The notes under the pieces: model-generated
Databases searched by the model: none
What the model was told of the DNA's origin: nothing
The model's input: only the letters and a program-made list of their open reading frames with translations
From: Planctomycetaceae bacterium
GTDB lineage: Bacteria; Planctomycetota; Planctomycetia; Pirellulales; Thermoguttaceae
Direction: 5' to 3'
DNA: 13,002 nt
NCBI GenBank assembly: GCA_031278315.1
Contig: JAITKS010000310.1
Span: 1-13,002, forward strand
Position numbers and translations under genes: made by a program
Shown: positions 5,047 to 10,931 of the stretch, in pieces
Layout of the letters: every line of letters begins with the position of its first letter
Position numbering within the stretch: the stretch's first letter is position 1

Positions 5047-7161
5047 ATGTTTTCTGAATCAGAAATTTCAGGCAATGTTCCTGTTGCAAATTATTCGACC
5101 AACTCAAGCGACTCGAATAATACGTCTTCAAATGACACTCATATCGAAAATTCAACACAGAATAAAACTACACAGTTTGATTCTAAACCTGATTCGGAAA
5201 AATCGGGTGAGTCGGGTGAATTGGGTGAGTCGAATTTATCATCAGCAAAAACTAACACACAAACAACGGACGCTTCAAAAAAACAACGTCCTAAACGTTT
5301 AATCGGCTCTCAAAGAAATCCCGAAGCGTACAGAGTCAAACCAACTATCAAGGTTGTTGATTCTGCGAATACAAATTCGTCTAATTCGCAATCTCAATCG
5401 CCTGCTCAATCTCTGACTTCAAGTCAAGCACCGGATAATATTTCGTCGGAAGAAAATTTGGCGGGAGAGAATTTATCGGGAGAGAATTTATCGGGTGAGA
5501 CTTCATCGGGAGAGAATTCATCGGGAGAGAATTCATCGAGTGAGAATTCATCGGGTGAGAATTCATCGGGTGAGAATTCATCGGGAGAGAATTTGGCGGC
5601 GGCAGGATCGGATTTTCAGCAGAAGCAAGTGCAACAAGTTCAGTCATTATCAAATAATATTTCGGATCATGTTTTACAAAGAGCAAACAATGTTAAATCC
5701 GAGTCTGATATCAACCAAAACAAACATGACGACGATGACGACTCGATGAGTACGGACTACGTTGACTTAGACAAGAAAATATTGAATGAGTTAATGATTT
5801 CAAATGCGAATCGGGTTGCGGTTCCGACTTTACGGAACGGCAAGATGTCAGATGATCTTGAAGCGGAATTTAATGCGGTGATGGGAATAAGCGGAATTAC
5901 AGACGGTACAGAATCAATTAACAATTTGATGAAAGATATGGCGGAACTCGCCGACAAAGATGTAATTGAAGCAGGAACGAAATTGAAGGCAAAAGTTTTA
6001 GTTATTCGCGGTGATAGTTTGTTTCTTGATTTGAATGTACGTGAGCAAGGTGTGATATTGGTAAACTTGTTTCCTGCGGATGCTGTACCGAAAGTTGGAG
6101 ATGAAATCGAGGTTACGGTTGGCAAGTTCGATATAGATGACGGACTTTATGAAGTAACGGTTCCTCTTGCGGCGGCGGATGTTAGGGACTGGTCTCAAGT
6201 TCATGTCGGCATGATAGTTGATGCAAAAATAACCAAGGCGAACAGCGGAGGGTTAGAGTGTGAAGTGAATCGGTTACGGGGATTTATTCCGATTAGTCAG
6301 ATAGATATTTTTCGGGTAGAGAATCTTGAGCAATATGTTGGTCAAAGTATGACATGTGTTGTTGAGGAGGTTGATCCAGAGCGGCGAAATCTTGTAATTA
6401 GTCGTCGTGCGATGATAAATCGGGAGCGTGAAGAGCAAAAGAAACAATTACTAACGGAGCTGACAACGGGACAAGTTCGTGAGGGTTTGGTACGTAAAAT
6501 TATTGACGGCGGTGTGTTTGTTGATCTTGGCGGTGTTGATGGTTTTATTCCGATAAACAAGTTATCGTGGGGGCGGGTAAGGCATCCGTCGGACATTGTA
6601 AGTGAAGGAAAGAGGATAGTTGTAAGAATTGATAAAATTGAAGAAGGAACGAATCGGATTTCTCTGACGTATCGTGATGATTCATCTAATCCGTGGTCGA
6701 ATATATTTGAGCATTTTCAGGAAAAGACGCAAGCTCGCGGAAAGGTAGTAAAGATAATGCCGTTTGGGGCGTTTGTTGAGTTAATGCCCGGTGTTGATGG
6801 ACTGGTATTGATTAGTGAGTTAGCGAATAAACATGTTAAAAATGTTCATGAAATTGTGAAAGAGGGTGAGTGGGTTGATGTTTTTATTGTATCGATAGAC
6901 ACAGAAACGAGGCGAATTGCGTTATCGATGAGGCAGCTTATTCCTGTGGAGTCTGAAATTGCTAGTGATGTAATGGCAGAAGAAAAAAATAATTCGAAGG
7001 GTGATATAGATTCAGGCAAATCGGACGTAAAATCGGCGAGTAACAAGAAAAAACAGGAAGGAGTAGCAGTACCGATAAAAATAAAAAACGTTCACAAGGG
7101 CCAATTAAAAGGCGGAATCGGCAGTACAAACGAAAACACAAACAACCGTTTAAAATGGTAA
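5047..7161 (+). CDS. rpsA: ribosomal protein S1-like protein with repetitive disordered N-terminus
   Basis: S1 binds mRNA on the small ribosomal subunit and helps initiation, above all on messages with weak Shine-Dalgarno sites, which fits this window. The 704-residue product has four S1 (OB-fold) domains at about 309-376, 385-458, 473-545 and 562-630. Domain 3 carries the typical GGVFVDLGGVDGFIP and LSWGRVRHPSD wording, and domain 2 ends in NLVISRRA, so the order corresponds to domains 1-4 of bacterial S1 (E. coli has six domains, 557 residues). The first 300 residues are unusual: rich in Ser, Asn, Glu and Gln, with ten pentapeptide repeats of the SGENS type (134-183) and an Asp run (about 227-231), hence probably disordered. 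The C-terminal 70 residues are Lys-rich and could bind RNA. No ribosome binding site precedes the ATG; M234 (5746) is an alternative start that would drop the repeats. A non-ribosomal S1-domain RNA-binding protein is possible. Confidence 0.88.
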   Translation: MFSESEISGNVPVANYSTNSSDSNNTSSNDTHIENSTQNKTTQFDSKPDSEKSGESGELGESNLSSAKTNTQTTDASKKQRPKRLIGSQRNPEAYRVKPTIKVVDSANTNSSNSQSQSPAQSLTSSQAPDNISSEENLAGENLSGENLSGETSSGENSSGENSSSENSSGENSSGENSSGENLAAAGSDFQQKQVQQVQSLSNNISDHVLQRANNVKSESDINQNKHDDDDDSMSTDYVDLDKKILNELMISNANRVAVPTLRNGKMSDDLEAEFNAVMGISGITDGTESINNLMKDMAELADKDVIEAGTKLKAKVLVIRGDSLFLDLNVREQGVILVNLFPADAVPKVGDEIEVTVGKFDIDDGLYEVTVPLAAADVRDWSQVHVGMIVDAKITKANSGGLECEVNRLRGFIPISQIDIFRVENLEQYVGQSMTCVVEEVDPERRNLVISRRAMINREREEQKKQLLTELTTGQVREGLVRKIIDGGVFVDLGGVDGFIPINKLSWGRVRHPSDIVSEGKRIVVRIDKIEEGTNRISLTYRDDSSNPWSNIFEHFQEKTQARGKVVKIMPFGAFVELMPGVDGLVLISELANKHVKNVHEIVKEGEWVDVFIVSIDTETRRIALSMRQLIPVESEIASDVMAEEKNNSKGDIDSGKSDVKSASNKKKQEGVAVPIKIKNVHKGQLKGGIGSTNENTNNRLKW
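5446..5595 (+). repeat. 15-bp coding tandem repeat, ten units
   Basis: Ten consecutive 15-bp units of the form TCGGGAGAGAATTCA run without a break, each encoding a pentapeptide of the SGENS/SGENL type. Unit length is a multiple of three, so gain or loss of units would keep the S1 domains in frame. Neighbouring units differ by one or two bases, typical of slippage-driven expansion. A smaller 9-bp tandem repeat encoding SGESGE lies at 5203-5232. Confidence 0.85.
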
Positions 7162-7206
7162 AAAATAAAACCGAATTTTAAAAGACAATGAGTATATATT
7201 ACGATT
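7161..7206 (+). repeat. gene-end repeat, copy 1 (inverted partner 12690-12737)
   Basis: AAAATAAAACCGAATTTTAA then GACAATGAGTATATATTACG starts at the stop codon of the S1-like gene. Its reverse complement starts 7 bp after the stop of the hydrogenase-chemoreceptor gene at 12690-12737, with only a few differences over about 45 bp. Confidence 0.7.
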
Positions 7207-7217
7207 CATTTAATTTA

Positions 7218-7328
7218 TTATTTAAAAATCCTGTCAATCCTGTAATCCTGTCAAAAAAACAAACCTGAATATGCAGTCGAGACGACCGCGATCCCTACAG
7301 CAACAAATTATTTCACTGATATATTACA
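7218..7328 (-). repeat. composite terminator-like element, copy D
   Basis: Read on the minus strand: tail GTAATATATCAGTGAAAT (7327-7310), linker AATTTGTTGC, a 7-bp stem with one mismatch (7289-7273), ATATTCAGG, a T-run (A-run 7253-7259 on plus), then GACAGGAT units (7256-7226) and TTTTTAAA. The order is identical to copy C. Its orientation is that of the protease gene, which ends about 285 bp upstream of it on the minus strand. Confidence 0.7.
7253..7289 (-). terminator. possible terminator for the protease transcript
   Basis: Stem-loop 7289-7273 on the minus strand, followed by ATATTCAGGTTTG and a run of seven T residues. It would act on transcripts coming from the protease gene, although at a distance of about 320 bp from the stop codon. 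Confidence 0.4.
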
Positions 7329-7353
7329 CAAAATTTCGAGATTCTTTTTTTTT

Positions 7354-7387
7354 GACAGGATAAACAGGATTACAGGATTTACAGGAT
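7354..7387 (+). repeat. CAGGAT tandem array
   Basis: Four ACAGGAT units (GACAGGATAAACAGGATTAC and onward) preceded by a T-run at 7346-7353. It is inverted relative to the array at 7226-7256 in copy D, giving the same two-array inverted layout as in 4541-4706. Confidence 0.7.
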
Positions 7388-7412
7388 AGCGGTTTGTTCG
7401 CATTTATTTTTT

Positions 7413-7505
7413 AAAACACAAAACACACGAAAAACACAAAACACACGAAAATCATATACAACTCCTTTTCGTGCATTTCGTGAATTTTCGTGTGTTTCGT
7501 GTTTA
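7413..7505. repeat. CACGAAA inverted repeat
   Basis: Two direct copies of AAAACACAAAACACACGAAA (7413-7450) face TTTCGTGAATTTTCGTGTG and TTTCGTGTTT (7477-7505) on the other arm. The arms could pair over about 20 bp with interruptions. It lies between convergent genes and shares its motif with 4738-4790. Confidence 0.6.
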
Positions 7506-7562
7506 AAAAATTTAAACGAAAATATCAAAATATCAGGATTTTTTGTTTGTTCTTTTTACATT

Positions 7563-7594
7563 AAAAACAATAAATTATTTTACTGATATATTAC
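7563..7594 (-). repeat. stemless linker-plus-tail copy of the dispersed element
   Basis: AAAAACAATAAATTATTTTA then CTGATATATTAC on the plus strand matches the linker and tail of copies A and D but lacks the stem-loop. It begins about 19 bp after the protease stop codon on the minus strand, the same place relative to a gene end as the tails after metK and pilT. Confidence 0.55.
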
Positions 7595-7612
7595 TATGAA
7601 TTTTTTTACCTG

Positions 7613-9535
7613 TTACTTAATCGGGACTTTTGTTGAGTATAGAACATTATCTCTGAATAACAGTACACGAACTCCATCTTTGGGTACTTTTATATTGTTC
7701 CATTCTCTCGCTATAAATCTTACATCGTTTTGAGACGTAATCGACCATTCATGTATCCCTACAATTACATCGCCTGCAAGAATTCCCTTTTCAGCAAACG
7801 TTGAATCTTCGCGTACCTCATCGACAACAACACCGCCAAACGGATATTGCTGCATAAATTGTGCAAACGTTTTTCTATACTCTTCTATTGGTATCGGCGT
7901 ATAACGTATTCCTAATTTTTCCCAAACAAGTTCATCAAGAATTAATCCTCTTGGTCTATTATCCTGTTTTATTCTGCTGCCCTTTTGACTATTTTGACTA
8001 TTATACTCTGCGGCATTTTTAGGCGATGCAACAGCTAAACTCGATTCTGGATTCTGATTCTGATACTTCGGCTTGTTTACATAATGTTCTTCACGGCGTT
8101 GAATTGACGGCGATAAAGCTATCATTATGTCCATTGCAACATTGTCTCTCATAATACCGAAAACTAAATCATCTCTGGTTCGTACATCGAGTAAAGCACG
8201 ATAAAAGTCGAGTTTATTTTCCAGCGTCACACCGCGGACATTAGTTATGACATCACCGGCTTGTAATCCCGCTGCCGCCGCTGGACTCCGTTGCGCTACC
8301 GCCTTTATCACAATTTTATAATTACGTTTGCCCAAAGGCTTATTCGACGCAACATCACGCTGCTCAATTTTCACACCTAAATGAACCGATTTCGCTACCT
8401 GATTCTCTAATAATTTCGCCGCAACATCAATAACTTGATCAACAGGTATCGCAAACGCAATACATTCCGCACCCTGCCGAATAGCCGCATTTATACCAAT
8501 CATTTCACCATCGACATTTATCAACGGTCCCCCTGAATTACCCGGATTTATTTGCGTACTCGTTTGAATTGCATTTCTATAAAGAAGCCGATCATTCACC
8601 TCAACTTCGCGTCCTAATCCGCTAATTCGACCATCCGTAACCGTAAAAGGATAACCATACGGATTGCCGATAGCCATACAATTTTCGCCCGTCATTAGAT
8701 CATCAGACCGTCCGAAATGAATAGTCTGCAGCGGAACTTTCGCATCAATTTTTATAATTGCAAGATCAGTATCAAGATCACGTTCAATTAGCCGCGCGAT
8801 ATATTGATCAGAATTATAAGTCATCACCTGAATTTTACGAATTTTATCGACTACATGATAATTCGTAACAATATATCCGCGTTCATCAATGATTATTCCG
8901 GTTCCCATTCCGTTATAAGTTTTACCGGAATCTTTCGAGAACTCGTTGACATCATCGGTTCTATCGCCTTGAATACAAACAACAGCGTTTCTATTTTTTT
9001 CATCAGCAAGAACAACCCAATTTAACCGTTTATCAGATGCAGCTGCCGTTAATTCTGTAGAACTTACAATATCGTGTATGCCGATGTAACGTCCGAAAGT
9101 TGAGTTTGTTATTTCTGTATCGATTACTTCGTGTACTTCGTGCAATACAAGAGGCAAACAAAATAGAAAAAACAATATCAAACACCTAATAAATCCGCAG
9201 TGCCAATTATTCAAAAGAGATGAAAAAATAGGCATAATTTTAGAATCACGCCGGAATTTGAAATTCCGGTTGTCTAAAATTGTAAAGGTAAACTTTCCGG
9301 CAAATAATCCTGCAAGTTGTCTTGCAAGTATTCGCGAAATAGCAAGGATGAACAATTTAAATTTATCTTTCATAATACCCCGTGTTGAAACAAAAGATTT
9401 CAACGCCAGATGCGGAATAAATTGTATAAAACGTTTGAATATGGATTTGCATTTTTGTTTACATGAATGCGATTCGGGTGAATTAGTTTCAGGTGTTTGG
9501 GAAATTTTCCAATTTGAATTTTTGCAAATCGTCAT
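7613..9535 (-). CDS. membrane-anchored HtrA/Deg-like serine protease with two PDZ domains
   Basis: An S1C-family (trypsin-fold) protease of the HtrA/Deg type, which degrades or refolds damaged envelope proteins. From the ATG at 9535 (640 residues) there is a hydrophobic anchor at about 115-131, then the protease domain with the triad in GYIVTNYHVVD (H227), DTDLAIIKI (D257) and NPGNSGGPL (S334); the 30- and 77-residue spacings resemble DegP. PDZ1 spans about 384-475 (SPAAAAGLQAGDVI) and PDZ2 about 528-640 (FAEKGILAGDVIVGI), with a Gln/Asn-rich linker between. The start is uncertain. ATG 9235 (540 residues) gives a conventional signal-anchor about 15 residues in; the frame stays open back to a TTG at 9592. 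I kept the longer ATG form because about 100 further stop-free codons are unlikely by chance at this base composition, but the extension is basic, low in recognisable features and contains a DNA palindrome. No Shine-Dalgarno precedes any candidate. Confidence 0.88.
   Translation of the reverse strand: MTICKNSNWKISQTPETNSPESHSCKQKCKSIFKRFIQFIPHLALKSFVSTRGIMKDKFKLFILAISRILARQLAGLFAGKFTFTILDNRNFKFRRDSKIMPIFSSLLNNWHCGFIRCLILFFLFCLPLVLHEVHEVIDTEITNSTFGRYIGIHDIVSSTELTAAASDKRLNWVVLADEKNRNAVVCIQGDRTDDVNEFSKDSGKTYNGMGTGIIIDERGYIVTNYHVVDKIRKIQVMTYNSDQYIARLIERDLDTDLAIIKIDAKVPLQTIHFGRSDDLMTGENCMAIGNPYGYPFTVTDGRISGLGREVEVNDRLLYRNAIQTSTQINPGNSGGPLINVDGEMIGINAAIRQGAECIAFAIPVDQVIDVAAKLLENQVAKSVHLGVKIEQRDVASNKPLGKRNYKIVIKAVAQRSPAAAAGLQAGDVITNVRGVTLENKLDFYRALLDVRTRDDLVFGIMRDNVAMDIMIALSPSIQRREEHYVNKPKYQNQNPESSLAVASPKNAAEYNSQNSQKGSRIKQDNRPRGLILDELVWEKLGIRYTPIPIEEYRKTFAQFMQQYPFGGVVVDEVREDSTFAEKGILAGDVIVGIHEWSITSQNDVRFIAREWNNIKVPKDGVRVLLFRDNVLYSTKVPIK
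9251..9269. repeat. 19-bp palindrome in the N-terminal region of the protease ORF
   Basis: CCGGAATT (9251-9258) and AATTCCGG (9262-9269) flank a 3-bp centre. It lies 16 bp upstream of the alternative protease start at 9235, so it would be a possible operator or 5' hairpin if that start is the true one. Confidence 0.5.
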
Positions 9536-9655
9536 AATTTTTCGCTGATTCTTTCGGAACAAATTGACTTGGTAATTAGGATTTGTACTCAAAATAAATT
9601 CATTGCTGCTAATGTTTCAACAAGGATAATATACGCCGTGCCGCAGATTATATAA

Positions 9656-9742
9656 ACTTCGCACTATACACTCTTTGTAATATACACTTCGCACTATATA
9701 CACTTCGTAATATACACATCGCAATATACACAACGTAATATG
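9656..9742. repeat. 14-16 bp tandem repeat
   Basis: Six successive units run without gaps: ACTTCGCACTATAC, ACTCTTTGTAATATAC, ACTTCGCACTATATAC, ACTTCGTAATATAC, ACATCGCAATATAC, ACAACGTAATATG. The units alternate between a GCACTATA and a GTAATATA core. It lies about 120 bp upstream of the longer protease start, in a position to influence that promoter. Confidence 0.75.
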
Positions 9743-10083
9743 AATTTCGGACAAGGACGTAAATAGTAAAAACCTGCATTCCAATTAGGTAAACAGGCGG
9801 CGAACATCAAAATTAAAATTATTGTAAGAGCAGTTTAAATGTTTAATCAATTTATGTTTAGTATTGCTCTCGAAACAACTAACAAATGAAAATTATCGAA
9901 ATCTAAAGTAAACGCAACTTAAAATATCAAAATTCAGATAGTCGAACACACGTAATGGATTTCGACTAAATTAAGATAACTTCTTGACCAGTAGTGTTAC
10001 AGGCGGAATAACCGGAAGAATTTCGCCATATTACCCCAATTGTGTAAAGTCTAAACAAATTTTCGAGCATATTAGAGAATAAT

Positions 10084-10165
10084 TGTAGATTGAAAATAAT
10101 TGAAAATTGAAGATTTTAGATTGAAGATTACAAATAATTTTAGATTAATTTTAGATTTTTTGTAA
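10084..10165 (+). repeat. TTTTAGATT cluster
   Basis: At least four AGATT-containing units (GTAGATTGAAAAT, TTTTAGATTGAAGATT, TTTTAGATTAA, TTTTAGATTTTTTGTAAC). They are related to the arrays at 1741-1780 and 12737-12760. No gene is present in this stretch. Confidence 0.5.
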
Positions 10166-10467
10166 CGATTTTGTTGCGGTCTCTTGCGAGGTAATTACGG
10201 AAAATTACAATTTTTTTTTCGTGAAAATTTTGTGTAAATAAAATAGATAAAATAAACGATAATAAATATTATGATCAATTGCGTATAATGTGAAACGACA
10301 AATGAAAATGATCAGTAGAGCAAAATTGTTTACATTTTTTTGAGAGCCGGATAATGCTTTTTTTATACATTGAGATGAAGTAAATTCTAAAGCGGAATTT
10401 AAACTGCTTTCACTTGAATTATTAGTTTGAGCTGTCTGATTAACTTATTTTTGAAATCAGGCTTTTA

Positions 10468-10650
10468 ATGAAAATGAATACGGATTTAACCTGCTCTTAC
10501 TTTAATTTTCGGATTATGTGTCTGCTTATCCTATTGGGCTGCGGACTTTTTAATGAATGGTTTGTATCGCCGAAATTCAAAGTACGATACGTAAATAATG
10601 ACGAATATAACGGCAAATTCATTTTACGGTACCATATAAGTAAGTGCTGA
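10468..10650 (+). CDS. doubtful small lipoprotein-like ORF
   Basis: A 60-codon frame with a hydrophobic segment (about 15-27) ending in LLGCG, which loosely fits a lipobox with the lipidated Cys at about position 25, followed by a short polar tail. I do not recognise a family. No ribosome binding site precedes the ATG (or the ATG two codons later), and a 60-codon open frame can occur by chance at this base composition. It is recorded because it is the only ORF of any length in a 1.4-kb gap and lies on the same strand as the hydrogenase-chemoreceptor gene. Confidence 0.2.
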   Translation: MKMNTDLTCSYFNFRIMCLLILLGCGLFNEWFVSPKFKVRYVNNDEYNGKFILRYHISKC

Positions 10651-10931
10651 AATCATATAAATTTAACAAGCGGTTTCAGCTGAAATAAAGGAGAATTTAC
10701 CAACGTTAGCATAGAATTATAGTCTAGTTTGAAATTTCGATCGTTTGATTATACAGTCTGTACTTAAATTTATACGATTCAATATCAGGGTAATCGTTGC
10801 GCAGTGATAAGGTGAAATTATGTTTCTACAGTAAGCCGATATTTGTTACATAAATTTAATTTTGAGCTGATTAATTATTGGTTTAATTTACGAACAATTA
10901 TTTATGCCGAAGTTGGTAACGAGAGTAACTA

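Larger units (their letters stand above)
7162..7612. other. repeat-rich intergenic region between convergent genes
   Basis: The S1-like gene (+) and the protease gene (-) converge here. No coding sequence is supported. It contains, from left to right, a 45-bp repeat shared with 12690-12737, the composite element copy D (7218-7328), a T-run plus CAGGAT array (7346-7387), a large CACGAAA inverted repeat (7413-7505), and a stemless linker-plus-tail copy (7563-7594) directly after the protease stop. Confidence 0.7.
9536..10931. other. long intergenic region between divergent genes
   Basis: Nearly 1.4 kb separates the protease (-) and hydrogenase-chemoreceptor (+) starts. It holds a 14-16 bp tandem repeat (9656-9742), a TTTTAGATT cluster (10084-10165), and one weak small ORF (10468-10650). 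No tRNA, rRNA or known structured RNA was recognised. It must contain the promoters of both flanking genes, but I could not place a convincing -35/-10 pair. Confidence 0.6.

Noticed and set aside
5381..5686. Minus-strand ORF with MNSHP/MNSLP pentapeptide repeats
   Set aside because: It is the antisense shadow of the 15-bp tandem repeat in the S1-like gene.
5495..5749. Plus-strand ORF rich in RIHRE repeats
   Set aside because: It is another frame of the same 15-bp repeat inside the S1-like coding sequence.
9258..9548. 96-residue plus-strand ORF opposite the protease N-terminus
   Set aside because: No ribosome binding site or recognisable domain; the minus frame continues directly into a certain gene. 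It is kept only as an alternative in the findings.
10686..10710. AAAGGAG ribosome binding site without a gene
   Set aside because: No ATG, GTG or TTG at suitable spacing opens a frame of any length after it.
10820..10834. Four-codon ORF (ATG TTT CTA CAG TAA) preceded by AAGGTG, as a leader peptide for the hydrogenase-chemoreceptor gene
   Set aside because: Too short to separate from chance, and no attenuator-like structure follows it.
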